A DNA stretch of 64,000 nucleotides, taken from positions 1 to 64,000 of the forward strand of contig NZ_RHOU01000007.1 of the NCBI RefSeq assembly GCF_003946645.1. Reading direction: 5' to 3'. Source of the DNA: Lapidilactobacillus wuchangensis (GTDB taxonomy: Bacteria > Bacillota > Bacilli > Lactobacillales > Lactobacillaceae). Below the pieces are notes generated by a model. It was not told the DNA's origin and ran no database searches. It saw nothing but the letters and a program-made list of their open reading frames with translations. Of this stretch, positions 18,330 through 27,327 are shown piece by piece. Each line of letters opens with the position of its first letter. The stretch's first letter is position 1. A program made the position numbers and the translations under genes.

Positions 18330-19292
18330 CTAAATAATGGACTCGCCACGGGTCTTCTTGGAAACAAAGTTGACGACATACAAGAGAACCACACTGACGA
18401 TACTCTTTAACATTGATAACGCCGTCGCTAAGGACAAACTGTTATTTCCCATACCAACGTTATAAACGTATAAGTCAAGCACTTGGATATGAGTTAAGTT
18501 AAAGGCGTTTTGGAATACGAAGAACTGGTCCATCCCGTTTGACAGGAAGTTAGAAATTGCTAACATCAACATAACGAAGTAAGTTGGCATCAATGCAGGA
18601 ATTGTAATGTGACGGATCAATTGCAAACGGTTGGCACCGTCAACCCGTCCGGCTTCATAAAGTTCAGGATCAATTCCGGCAATAGCAGCCAAGTACATAA
18701 TTGAACCCCAGCCTAAGCCTTTCCATAAGTTCCAAAGCAACATCTTCAACCAAGTATGAGAATCACTATCCAACCATTTGATTGGTTCAGCAATCCAGTG
18801 CCAGTTTTGCAACAAGGTGTTAACCATACCGCTGCTAGAGAACATTGCAAAAGCGATTGAGTAAACCAAAACCCAACTAATAAAGTTTGGTAAAGTGGTT
18901 AACGTCTGAATGATATTCTTCCAGTGCTTATTTCTGATTTCGTTCAAACCAATTGCGAATAAAACGGGTAAGAATGAAGTCAAAATATTAAGAAAACTCA
19001 TGGCAAAGGTATTCGCTAATACCTGAACGATTTGATGCATTTGCGTTTTGTTTTGGATCAACATCGCAAACCATTTCCAACCGACGAATTCACTTTGACT
19101 CAGCGGAATTGGTGGTTGATAATCGAAGAACGCGTATACCCAACCAAACAGTGGGTAATATGAGAACAGCAAAACCAAAATTATAAATGGAATAATGAGG
19201 TAAAATAATCGTTTACCACGCCGGTTTTGCATTTTTTTCTTTTGCTTTTGTAAATCTTTTAATTCCTGAGTATCATTCAAAGCCTCTTGCAT
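18330..19292 (-). CDS. ABC transporter permease, LplB type
   Basis: A 320-residue CUT1-like permease with about six transmembrane helices and an EAA loop (YEAGRVDGANRLQLIRHITIP, near residue 215). The N-terminal 30 residues are highly charged and cytoplasmic. The start follows AGGAGG. It is the first gene of the importer operon and is divergent from the YesL-like gene across a 99-bp gap that holds a XylR-type operator. Confidence 0.92.
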   Translation of the reverse strand: MQEALNDTQELKDLQKQKKKMQNRRGKRLFYLIIPFIILVLLFSYYPLFGWVYAFFDYQPPIPLSQSEFVGWKWFAMLIQNKTQMHQIVQVLANTFAMSFLNILTSFLPVLFAIGLNEIRNKHWKNIIQTLTTLPNFISWVLVYSIAFAMFSSSGMVNTLLQNWHWIAEPIKWLDSDSHTWLKMLLWNLWKGLGWGSIMYLAAIAGIDPELYEAGRVDGANRLQLIRHITIPALMPTYFVMLMLAISNFLSNGMDQFFVFQNAFNLTHIQVLDLYVYNVGMGNNSLSLATALSMLKSIVSVVLLYVVNFVSKKTRGESII

Positions 19293-19343
19293 GATAATCC
19301 TCCTAGCACAAAATAACTTGCAAATATTTAAAACCTTAAGTTA

Positions 19344-19370
19344 AGATAGTAGGCGTTACGAACAAACCAA
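19344..19370. promoter_or_regulatory. XylR-type operator between the ABC importer and the YesL-like gene
   Basis: Read on the minus strand the site has TTGGTTTGTTCGTA followed by CGCCTACTATCT. This aligns closely with the GH43 upstream operator (AAAGTTTGTTTGTA then CGCTAACTAACT). It could control both divergent transcripts. Confidence 0.7.
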
Positions 19371-19391
19371 CATAGAAAACGAGGTTCCAAA

Positions 19392-20003
19392 ATGAAATTC
19401 AATACTGATAATCCATTTTTTCGCTTCATGGGCACTTTAGTTAGCTTCACGGCTTTGAATTTGTCGTTCCTACTAACTTGTTTGCCGATTTTTACAATCG
19501 GTACTGCGCTCGCGTCACTATTTAATACCACTTTGTCTTACATTGAGAATGAAGACTTACCGTTAACGAAAACATATTTCAAAAACTTCAAGCTTAATTT
19601 CAAATCAACTACGATTATCTTTTTGATTACCGCTGCTGTCATTGCCATTATTTCTTTCAACATTGCCTTCTGGCAAAAGTTCAACTCGATCGTGTCGCAG
19701 CCTATCTTTGTCGTTTTAATCGTCATCTTAGCGCTGATCGCGTTTGTGGTTGAACTCCTGTTTCCACTTGCTGGCCGTTTTCAAAATTCGATCAAGCAAA
19801 CTTTTAAAAACGCGGTCTTAATGGTGCTACCGAACTTCTTTAAAGTTTTGCTCTTGCTCGCAATTGACGCGGCGGCATTTGGTTTAGGTTATGTCTCTGA
19901 ATTCGCTCGAGTCATGTATATCATCTTCGGCTTAGCCTTCATCGCTTACGTAAAATCTTTCTTGTTGAAAAACATCTTCAAGAAATATGGTAGTAATGAA
20001 TGA
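19392..20003 (+). CDS. YesL-like DUF624 membrane protein
   Basis: A 203-residue polytopic protein of the DUF624 family, found next to LplABC-type importers. Its function is unknown; a role in transporter assembly or sensing has been supposed from gene context. About five hydrophobic segments are seen (near 15-45, 75-95, 105-130, 145-165, 175-190). The N-terminal pattern NPFFRFMGTLVSFTALN is typical. The start follows GAGG. It is divergent from the importer genes and shares their operator region. A second member is at 44365. Confidence 0.85.
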   Translation: MKFNTDNPFFRFMGTLVSFTALNLSFLLTCLPIFTIGTALASLFNTTLSYIENEDLPLTKTYFKNFKLNFKSTTIIFLITAAVIAIISFNIAFWQKFNSIVSQPIFVVLIVILALIAFVVELLFPLAGRFQNSIKQTFKNAVLMVLPNFFKVLLLLAIDAAAFGLGYVSEFARVMYIIFGLAFIAYVKSFLLKNIFKKYGSNE

Positions 20004-20109
20004 ATAATTGCTTGAGAAAAGCTGTAAGCGTTTCAACAACATCATTATTATATGACTTAAAATTTGATTTGTAAATACAATTTACTAACTATCTAAATAT
20101 TTTTACTAA

Positions 20110-22785
20110 TTATTTGATTGCCGCAAGACTATCAAGAGTGATTAACGCTGAGCTGACAAGCTTTAGCGTTATTTTTTTATCGGAAACATTTACTAAATCG
20201 ATTAGCATTTCTTGTTCGGAGTCGGCAGAGTGATAAGAGAACTGCCCTAAAATTTGGTCATTATCCCCATTAATCACGGTCAACTCACCGTCATTTTGCG
20301 CGTAATACTTCATTTGCAGTTGTTGACTAGGCAATAACAATTGCCGATAACTAACAAACCCGTTCGCCGCTAATTGGACTAATTCATATTGGTCACGATT
20401 GCTAACCAAAGTCATTTGTTCGTAATCATCAAAAGCTGCGGCTGGTAATTTAGTCAAGGTAACGACTGGCTGACCCATGGTTAATTTAAGCGGTACTTGC
20501 TTAACGATTTCCGCTGAAGAACGGCCAATAGCTAACTGATAATCACCTTCAGGCCAATAATTCTGGCCAGTTTTAGGATCATACCAAGCAAAGTCGGCCA
20601 GATTGTAGGCTAGCGTGATCGTGTCCATTTCACCAGCATCTAAGGTAACTTTCTGGAAGGCAATTAGTTGCTGGCGATCTTGCCGGTCCTGCAAACCAGT
20701 CGCTTGTAAATAAACTTGTACAGTTTCAGTCACTGTAAAATGACAATTGTTGCTTAAAGTAACTTGAACTTGGTGCTGTGACAAATTAGGTGTGACCGCT
20801 TTAATCTGCAATTGGCCATAAGTTAAGCCATAGCCAAAAGGATATGTCACCTGCTGATTGGCCACGAACTGATAAGTCCGAGCTGATTTTTCAATATCAT
20901 AATCAGTTAAAGCTGGCATCTGTGCTTGCCACTGGCGGTTATACCAAGTTTGCGACAACTTCCCAGTTGGAGCCATTTCGCCATAAAGTACTTTGGCTAG
21001 CGCCGTCCCCATCGATTGTCCCGCGTAACCACTGAATAAAATGGCGTCCACCGGTAAATCCTGAATTGCAAATGAATAACCAGCTACTAAGACCGCCACT
21101 GTTTTGGTCATGGTCGTTGCTAGTGCTTCACAAATTGCTTGTTGGCTTGGTGCCAATTCAATATTTTCCCGATCTTCAGTTTCGCGAGCGTTAACCATCG
21201 GATGATTACCACCAACAAAAATCGTGGTGTCGTACTTAGCCGCAGCGGCTGTTACGCGATCAATCCCTGATTCAACAATCGTCATTTGGCCAACAGCCGG
21301 TTTCAAATAGCCATTACTACTCAAACTGTTCACGTCGCTAGCCTTGAAATTATGGTCAACCGCGTATAGTTGATTATCAGCCGCCAAATGAAAGGCTTCG
21401 CGGACGACCCAATCATAAACTTCAGTTGTCCCGAGTTCTAACTGACCAGCTTCATTTAAGCGGAGATAACGCTTAGTCTCACAGTCTCGCAAGAAGACCG
21501 TCTGGTTTTGCCAGCGTTCAATGGTAAACGTGGCAGTTTGAAAATCAGTTGGTTGGGCCAAGTAGTTAGGCGCAAAGGTGACTTTAACCGTGTCGTTGCT
21601 ATCAACATAGTGTAATTTATCGCCCAGCCGTTTTTCTAAACCACTTTTAACGGTTTCCCGATTCATCGGAATTGTGGCGTACCAGTCCCGTGGGAACAAG
21701 TCCGCGGAAGGACCAGTTAGTAAAACATCTTGATTACCATTTAGGGGCAATAAGTCAGCATCATTTTTCAACAAAACACTGCCAGCAGCATAAGCTTCTT
21801 GAACTACCGCATCGTGATCAGCATTGCCAATATCCTGCTGACCTAAGCCATCATACGGTGTCTTGGTATCGGCTAATTGACCTAACTGAATCCGGACTTT
21901 CAAGGTATTCGTCACTGCTTGGTCGATATCTGCTTCCGTAATCAAGCCCTGGTCCAAAGCAGTTTGGGCAGCAGCTTCAACTTTTTCAGCATCATCAACG
22001 AAGCAGTCAATCCCCTTCTTCAAGGCATCGGCAACCGCTTCTGGATAATTATCGTAATAATGATATTCCTCAAGATTTAAGGTTAAGGCACCACCATCAG
22101 TCACGATGCAGCCGTCCATTTGCCAATCATTTTTAACTGTGGCCAGTTCTGGTGACTGCATTGCCGGAATCCCATTGATCCCGTTATAGGCCGTCATCAT
22201 TGATTGCGCCTGCCAATTACAAAAAGCAAACTTAAATGGTTTCAAATAATATTCGTTCTTTAAAGTGGGAATGACTGTATTTGAAGTACCGCCACGACCT
22301 TCTTCGTTATTGTTAGCAAAGAAATGTTTTGGTGCTGCGGCCATTTTTAAAATATGGTCCTGGCCTTGAAAACCTTGAATCAAACCGCCACTGACTTGGC
22401 CGGTTAAATATGGATCTTCGCCATAGCCCTCTTCATTACGACCCCAACGTGGATCGCGTTCCAAATCAATTGTCGGCGCCCAAGGCATCAGCCAATGTTT
22501 GCGGCCAGTGGTATTGTACAAGGCCCGCGCTTCATCAGAAACGACAGTCCCAATTTTCTCAGTTAAGTCCGGATCCCAAGTCTGCGATAATGTTAGCGGA
22601 ATTGGAAATGAAGTCGTGTGATACTGCTCACGGTCAACAATCCCATGAGCCGCTTCGCCACCAATATTAAAAGCAGGTAACCCTAATCGTGGCACCGCCG
22701 TTTGCGCAGTCGACAATAAGCCAATTTTTTCCGAAAGCGTCAATTGCGCCACTAAATCCTGTGCCTGTTCACGTGACCAGTTCAT
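20110..22785 (-). CDS. GH3 family glycosidase, probable beta-xylosidase
   Basis: An 891-residue retaining enzyme. Residues DPRWGRNEEGYGEDPYL (111-127), KHF with Lys153-His154, and nucleophile Asp230 in VTDGGA mark the TIM-barrel domain. A fascin-like insertion lies roughly at 400-480, followed by the alpha/beta sandwich, a fibronectin-III-like domain and an extra C-terminal beta domain. TDGGA instead of the usual SDWG resembles xylosidase-type GH3. AGGAGG upstream fixes the start at 22785, although the frame is open to 22875. No signal peptide. It lies downstream of the GH43 gene, 197 bp away, with a structured leader. A beta-glucosidase specificity cannot be excluded. Confidence 0.88.
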   Translation of the reverse strand: MNWSREQAQDLVAQLTLSEKIGLLSTAQTAVPRLGLPAFNIGGEAAHGIVDREQYHTTSFPIPLTLSQTWDPDLTEKIGTVVSDEARALYNTTGRKHWLMPWAPTIDLERDPRWGRNEEGYGEDPYLTGQVSGGLIQGFQGQDHILKMAAAPKHFFANNNEEGRGGTSNTVIPTLKNEYYLKPFKFAFCNWQAQSMMTAYNGINGIPAMQSPELATVKNDWQMDGCIVTDGGALTLNLEEYHYYDNYPEAVADALKKGIDCFVDDAEKVEAAAQTALDQGLITEADIDQAVTNTLKVRIQLGQLADTKTPYDGLGQQDIGNADHDAVVQEAYAAGSVLLKNDADLLPLNGNQDVLLTGPSADLFPRDWYATIPMNRETVKSGLEKRLGDKLHYVDSNDTVKVTFAPNYLAQPTDFQTATFTIERWQNQTVFLRDCETKRYLRLNEAGQLELGTTEVYDWVVREAFHLAADNQLYAVDHNFKASDVNSLSSNGYLKPAVGQMTIVESGIDRVTAAAAKYDTTIFVGGNHPMVNARETEDRENIELAPSQQAICEALATTMTKTVAVLVAGYSFAIQDLPVDAILFSGYAGQSMGTALAKVLYGEMAPTGKLSQTWYNRQWQAQMPALTDYDIEKSARTYQFVANQQVTYPFGYGLTYGQLQIKAVTPNLSQHQVQVTLSNNCHFTVTETVQVYLQATGLQDRQDRQQLIAFQKVTLDAGEMDTITLAYNLADFAWYDPKTGQNYWPEGDYQLAIGRSSAEIVKQVPLKLTMGQPVVTLTKLPAAAFDDYEQMTLVSNRDQYELVQLAANGFVSYRQLLLPSQQLQMKYYAQNDGELTVINGDNDQILGQFSYHSADSEQEMLIDLVNVSDKKITLKLVSSALITLDSLAAIK

Positions 22786-22805
22786 AAAAAACCTCCTAAG
22801 ATAGA

Positions 22806-22916
22806 GTGTGAGGGGCTGCGGTTTGCTGGCGTAGGATAACTGCAAATATTTTGATGAGCGGTGCCAGCCGATCATTGAAATATTTCAGTTAGCCATAGCC
22901 AGCTGCAGACCCGAAC
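22806..22916 (-). promoter_or_regulatory. Structured leader of the GH3 gene
   Basis: Minus strand: an outer helix GGGTCTGC / GCAGCCC with GCTGGC / GCCAGC, then a long inner helix AACTGAAATATTT / AAATATTTGCAGTT capped by CGGCTGGCACCG. It ends about ten bases from the AGGAGG of the GH3 gene. It does not match a riboswitch class I know. It could be a translational control element, an RNA-stability hairpin or a degenerate repeat. Confidence 0.45.
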
Positions 22917-22935
22917 ACGTTTCAGTATAGTACAA

Positions 22936-22971
22936 CAGGCAATGATTTTTTACCTAATTCATCATTGCCTG
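22936..22971 (-). terminator. Hairpin after the GH43 gene
   Basis: CAGGCAATGAT pairs with ATCATTGCCTG just after the GH43 stop codon. No clear T-tract follows on the minus strand, so termination would be weak and GH3 may be reached by read-through. Confidence 0.45.
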
Positions 22972-22982
22972 CGATATATTAT

Positions 22983-24503
22983 TTAGTCCTGATTCTGATA
23001 AACCAACTGACTAAAGTTTGCCCAACTACTTGCTGCATCAGCAGACTTTTGCGCATAAATACCTAACATTACCCCGGTAAAGTTACCAGCAACTTCACTG
23101 GAAAGATACTTCGTTGTTGCTGTTCCTAATTGATAAGTCTGACCTTGAGTTGCGGCTGTAAAACTATATTGATCAGGTGAACCAGTTAAAATCAACGTAA
23201 CTTCAAGTTGATCGGTGTCACTTGGTAAACTGATCAAATGATCTTCTTGGCGAGCTTCGCCTAACCGAATTCGACGGAACAATTCAAAACCTGTAGCTGT
23301 TTTCCGAACCGCTAAATCATAATGCTGCTCATCAGTCATATAAGCAGTGATTCCAGCCTCGCCAGCTGTTAATTGCACCTTGGTTTTCAACGTAAAAGCA
23401 ATGCCACGTTGTTGGGTGCCTAAGAATGTTGGCGAATCCTTGGCAGCATCCATGGTCACAGTTGTGCCTTGCAAACCAACCTGTTCTGGCAACTGACTCA
23501 AATCATAATTGGCCAGATCAGGATTTTGCAAGAATAACCACTGATTGCCAATCTGTGAATTAGCCAAGGTTAAATTAGGCACTGGACTTTGGGAAACATC
23601 ACTGGCAATTCGATCAGTTTCAAATTGGGCCCGAGTCGTGCCATCATGACCCACCTTTGGCCAGCCATCAATAAAAGTAACGGGCACTAAATAAACTTCA
23701 CGGCCAGTAACATGTTGTTGTTGCCAACGGTCAAGCTGGCGGAAAGCTAAATGAATAAACCACCAGTTACCCTTAAGATCAGAAACTAAGTCAGCATGAC
23801 CACAACCTTGAATTTGATAACCACCTAAATTACGGTTGGTCAAAATAGGATTGTCAGGATCATTTTCATAAGGGCCATAAATCTGGTCACTTTTGGCGCA
23901 AACCAACATATGACCATATTCCGTACCGCCTTCAGAAGCCACTAACAAATATTTATCAGCCACTTTATATAAATGTGGGCCTTCAAGATAACGACCACCG
24001 GCACCTTGCCAAATACATTTCGTTGGCGTTAACTTCTTACCAGTTTTAATATCTAAAGTACATTGACAGATACCGCTCTTACCTTCATCATCAGTCCCAT
24101 TACTCATGAAATAAGCGGTGTCGCCTTCAAAGTAAAATGACGGATCAATGCCATCTTGATCCACCCAAATTGGATCAGACCATTCACCATAAATATTATC
24201 TGTCCAGACGTAGAAGTTACCACCATGATCAACATTGGTGGTGACCATGTAGAACCGTCCTTGATGATAGCGAATCGTCGGCGCATAAATACCACCATTA
24301 GTTGGTGAGTCCGTTAAATCTAGCTGGCTCTTACGAGTTAACACATGACCAATTGGTGACCAATTAACTAAATCTTTACTCTCAAATAAGGGAACGCCGG
24401 GGAAATAATTAAATGAACTGCAGACCAAGTAATAAGTGTCCTCAACGCGACAAACACTTGGATCGGGAAAGAATCCAGGAACAACAGGATTTGAGTACTT
24501 CAT
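22983..24503 (-). CDS. GH43 family beta-xylosidase / alpha-L-arabinofuranosidase
   Basis: A 506-residue inverting five-bladed beta-propeller enzyme with Asp14 (FFPDPS) as general base, Asp120 (DGIDPS) as pKa modulator and Glu174 (LEGPHLY) as general acid. A C-terminal beta-sandwich from about residue 310 is typical of the XynB-like branch. GGAGG followed by ATGATG makes the second ATG (24503) the likely start. No signal peptide, so it acts on imported xylo- or arabinoxylo-oligosaccharides. A XylR operator upstream puts it under xylose control together with xylA and the importer at 15.6-19.3 kb. Confidence 0.9.
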   Translation of the reverse strand: MKYSNPVVPGFFPDPSVCRVEDTYYLVCSSFNYFPGVPLFESKDLVNWSPIGHVLTRKSQLDLTDSPTNGGIYAPTIRYHQGRFYMVTTNVDHGGNFYVWTDNIYGEWSDPIWVDQDGIDPSFYFEGDTAYFMSNGTDDEGKSGICQCTLDIKTGKKLTPTKCIWQGAGGRYLEGPHLYKVADKYLLVASEGGTEYGHMLVCAKSDQIYGPYENDPDNPILTNRNLGGYQIQGCGHADLVSDLKGNWWFIHLAFRQLDRWQQQHVTGREVYLVPVTFIDGWPKVGHDGTTRAQFETDRIASDVSQSPVPNLTLANSQIGNQWLFLQNPDLANYDLSQLPEQVGLQGTTVTMDAAKDSPTFLGTQQRGIAFTLKTKVQLTAGEAGITAYMTDEQHYDLAVRKTATGFELFRRIRLGEARQEDHLISLPSDTDQLEVTLILTGSPDQYSFTAATQGQTYQLGTATTKYLSSEVAGNFTGVMLGIYAQKSADAASSWANFSQLVYQNQD

Positions 24504-24527
24504 CATAAACCTCCACAAAATAAATAA

Positions 24528-24552
24528 AGTTTGTTTGTATCGCTAACTAACT
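24528..24552 (-). promoter_or_regulatory. XylR-type operator upstream of GH43
   Basis: Half-sites AGTTTGTT and CTAACTAACT are spaced like the xyl operators of Bacillus and lactobacilli. A minus-strand promoter TTGAAT-16-TATCAT can be placed just upstream, so the operator would lie downstream of the -10. Confidence 0.75.
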
Positions 24553-24674
24553 ATTAAATGATAACCCTTTCAATGGATAATTCAAGTCCCCAATTTAAAA
24601 GTACCGCTAGAATTCGTCACTTCATCTTTAAACGTTTTTAAAAGCGCAAGCGATGATTTTAATTGACATAAGAT

Positions 24675-24689
24675 ATACTAATATATTAG
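24675..24689. promoter_or_regulatory. GntR-type operator at the gntR promoter
   Basis: ATACTAATATATTAG, containing the perfect palindrome CTAATATATTAG, starts six bases after a TTGACA hexamer (24663-24668). The same sequence with one change occurs between the uxuB promoter and uxuB (53773-53793). Autoregulation is inferred. Confidence 0.7.
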
Positions 24690-24729
24690 AGTTGAATTGA
24701 ATCTAATATTATTTCTGAGGATGAAAAAT

Positions 24730-25416
24730 ATGCCTGATCTCGTCAATTATCAAGAAGAAGCCTACAGTAAATTAAAACAGATGGTTATCCATGCTGAATT
24801 AACACCAGGAGCTACCGTCAATAAAAAAGAACTTGAACAGAAGTTAAGTGTTGGTGCCACCCCGTTACGTGAAGCCCTAATTCGTCTGCAGCGGGAAGGT
24901 CTCTTCCGGGTCATTCCGCAACGAGGAACTTATGTGGCAAAAATAAATTTAAATGAAGTCTATCAGGCTCGTTTTGTGCGTGAGAATATTGAAAAAGAAG
25001 TTTGTGTTGAGGCTGCTCAGAAAATGACACCTAAGTATCTCAACGAACTCAAAAAAATCATTCAATTGCAGCAAGTTTACCTGCAAATGAATGATTTCAG
25101 TAATTTCTTTGAGTTAGACGAACGGTTCCATAAACTTTTCTACACGATTGCCGAGAAAGATTTTATTTGGGAATGGTTGCAGCCACTCAACTTCCAGTTT
25201 GATCGCTTCCGCTTTTTACGATTGGAAGTTAAAAATTTGAACTGGGAACAAATCATTGCCCAGCATCAAGCGATTATTACCTATACTGAAAATGGTGATC
25301 TCCAGCAGCTACAACAACTTGTCAGCAAACACCTCCATATGGTGGACGCAGATGCCAAAAACGTTGTGGCTGCCTTTCCAGATTATTTCGAAGACATTCC
25401 TGAAGTTGATCAATAA
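24730..25416 (+). CDS. GntR-family regulator with FCD domain, probable uronate regulator
   Basis: A 228-residue transcription factor with an N-terminal winged helix (about 8-72; GATPLREALIRLQREGLF) and a helical FCD ligand-binding domain (about 80-215; metal-ligand-like DERFHKLFY and later His residues). FCD regulators such as UxuR/ExuR sense hexuronates. A shared operator with the uxuB-uxuA-uxaC promoter makes glucuronate or an aldonate derivative the likely signal. TGAGGA at 24716-24721 supports the ATG at 24730; two in-frame starts lie upstream. Confidence 0.88.
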   Translation: MPDLVNYQEEAYSKLKQMVIHAELTPGATVNKKELEQKLSVGATPLREALIRLQREGLFRVIPQRGTYVAKINLNEVYQARFVRENIEKEVCVEAAQKMTPKYLNELKKIIQLQQVYLQMNDFSNFFELDERFHKLFYTIAEKDFIWEWLQPLNFQFDRFRFLRLEVKNLNWEQIIAQHQAIITYTENGDLQQLQQLVSKHLHMVDADAKNVVAAFPDYFEDIPEVDQ

Positions 25417-25427
25417 TCAAGCCATAT

Positions 25428-25470
25428 AAAAATCCTGACCGAAGTTTTTAAAACTTTAGTCAGGATTTTT
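25428..25470. terminator. Bidirectional terminator between gntR and the DUF2264 gene
   Basis: AAAAATCCTGAC pairs with GTCAGGATTTTT around an inner AAGTTTT / AAAACTT helix, with A- and T-tracts on both sides. The two genes converge here. Confidence 0.9.
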
Positions 25471-25475
25471 ATATT

Positions 25476-27308
25476 TTAGGCAAAGTCTGGGGCAGTTAAC
25501 TGAATCACTTTGTTGCCCTGTTCAGTTTTAATCATTAATTGACCCGCACGTAATTGCACGTCAATCGCGGCCAAATCTGGCGCAACTTGATCAGTCAAAC
25601 CTACCGCCGAAACCAATAAGTGCTGGCCTACTGCTAAATGCTGTTTCAAATACGGCAAATTCGTCAATGGGAAGAACAGACTAGTATTAGGTTCAGTTTT
25701 CGCAACGTCAGCCTCAGTAAAACCATGGAGATTCTTTAACCAAGAAATGCCGACTGTTGAAGCAACTTGGGTTGAATCTCCTGGCCTAATTTGCCGAGCA
25801 GCATCTTCGGCAAACGGTACACTAAAGCCACCTTCATAGGCATCAATTTCAAGTTGATTACGAATTTCTTCAATCCGCAAATGCCAGCCGTCAAAGGGAA
25901 TCAAAGTTGTTTTAATGGCCACATCTGGCCACGGCTGCCAATAATGAATCACGCGATCCGCCAGAATCTCAAACTTGGTATCCAAATCTTTGGTCCGGAA
26001 ATAATGGTCGCCCTCGGCTAAAGCCAAGCAATTATCGTAGGCGCCTTGGTGATAAAGGTAGCTTGACTTGGGCACACTGAAACCAGTTTTAGTTGAATAA
26101 ACAAATTTATTATATTTGGCACTGCCATGACTTTGATATTCATTAGCTTGACCAGCTGGAAAACAAAGTAATGTTTGCGCAGAATCATGCTGATAGAAAT
26201 TACGTCCCGACACACAAGGATATAAATTCTTGGCCAACTGCAGTGGCAAGGACTCGCTCTGCCAAAATGGATGACTAGCTGGTACTGCCAAAAGGAGAAA
26301 AGCCTTCAGTGACCAATATGGTGAGCCTGGACCATTATAACCTTCAGCGAAAACTAAGTTCTGATAATGATAGCCAACTGTTAATAAACCGTCATTACTG
26401 AAGACATCCTGCTGAAACCAATTATGCATGTTCCGACTCAAAAGGCCTTTTATTTCACCCCAAGGCAACGCTTCAATATCTGCAAAAACTAAAGCACTAA
26501 GAAACGCTGATTGGGCGAAACGATAGATCAAACTACGGCCATAAGCAATTCCTTCACCTTTGGCATCAAACCAGTACTGATAATCTTGAGCAAAGGCAAT
26601 CGCACGTTCCTTAATCGCTGCACAACGTTTAGGATCCTCGTCTTGCATGAAACGATAATAAATTAAACTGTAGTAATGGATGGCAAAAGCAATGTAATAA
26701 TCGCGCTGTAACGGCGTGCCATCGAAATACCAGCCATCCCCGACATAAAAGCTGTCGATTTTATCTAAGTCTCGATCCAATAGCTCCTGAGAATAAGGTT
26801 GCTGATTCTTCTTTAAAGCCACATTAACCAGCACCCGGAAAAATAACCAATTATTCTCAAAGGGCTTGTGTTCGTTTAATTGACCTAGCCAATTAAATAA
26901 ATTCTCTCGCTCCGGTTTCGAGAATCTTTGCTTGATCAGTTCTGGATTCAAAAGAATGAAAGTGGCTAATGCTGCCATTTCGACAATAATTTGATCATAA
27001 TCGCGAATATCGCCCCAATAGTCGGGAGAATTCGGATTCGTTGCTTGCTTAATTCCTTCAATCGCTAGCTCAAGATATTCGGAGTTTTCATCAACAGAAT
27101 ATGGTGCTAATCCCCATAAAGGTCGTAGAAATGCTTCAATCTCACGGGTTTTTTTAACATAATTGGTGCCACTGCTACCTAAATCCAAGTAGCCATGAAC
27201 ACCATTTTGCTTTAGCTGTGGCATTAACGGTGCTAATATATCCTGCAACGCCTGCTGGAAGTCGTTCTTAGTTGTAAATTGATTGTTTTTAAGACGCTCA
27301 TTGATCAT
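25476..27308 (-). CDS. DUF2264 family protein, first paralogue
   Basis: A 610-residue protein of the DUF2264 family (COG4289), with an alpha/alpha-barrel-like N-terminal part and a beta-rich C-terminal part. I recall that some relatives are classified as beta-glucuronidases (GH154), but I cannot verify that for this branch. Motifs shared with the second paralogue at 33919 include GWYFDG (near 195), GRSL.YRFAQS (near 265), NMxxWF, EGYNxPGSPYW (near 335) and YSTxxGFSV. No signal peptide. It is the last gene of an operon with GH88 and a lectin-like protein, so it probably acts on uronic-acid-containing oligosaccharides in the cytoplasm. Confidence 0.8.
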   Translation of the reverse strand: MINERLKNNQFTTKNDFQQALQDILAPLMPQLKQNGVHGYLDLGSSGTNYVKKTREIEAFLRPLWGLAPYSVDENSEYLELAIEGIKQATNPNSPDYWGDIRDYDQIIVEMAALATFILLNPELIKQRFSKPERENLFNWLGQLNEHKPFENNWLFFRVLVNVALKKNQQPYSQELLDRDLDKIDSFYVGDGWYFDGTPLQRDYYIAFAIHYYSLIYYRFMQDEDPKRCAAIKERAIAFAQDYQYWFDAKGEGIAYGRSLIYRFAQSAFLSALVFADIEALPWGEIKGLLSRNMHNWFQQDVFSNDGLLTVGYHYQNLVFAEGYNGPGSPYWSLKAFLLLAVPASHPFWQSESLPLQLAKNLYPCVSGRNFYQHDSAQTLLCFPAGQANEYQSHGSAKYNKFVYSTKTGFSVPKSSYLYHQGAYDNCLALAEGDHYFRTKDLDTKFEILADRVIHYWQPWPDVAIKTTLIPFDGWHLRIEEIRNQLEIDAYEGGFSVPFAEDAARQIRPGDSTQVASTVGISWLKNLHGFTEADVAKTEPNTSLFFPLTNLPYLKQHLAVGQHLLVSAVGLTDQVAPDLAAIDVQLRAGQLMIKTEQGNKVIQLTAPDFA

Positions 27309-27327
27309 TTGATTGTCTTCCCTTGTT

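Noticed and set aside
20022-20035. cre-like TGTAAGCGTTTCAA
   Set aside because: It lies between convergent gene ends with no promoter nearby, so a role in catabolite repression is doubtful.
22806-22916. GH3 leader considered as a known riboswitch or T-box
   Set aside because: No T-box sequence, specifier loop or recognised aptamer core is visible.
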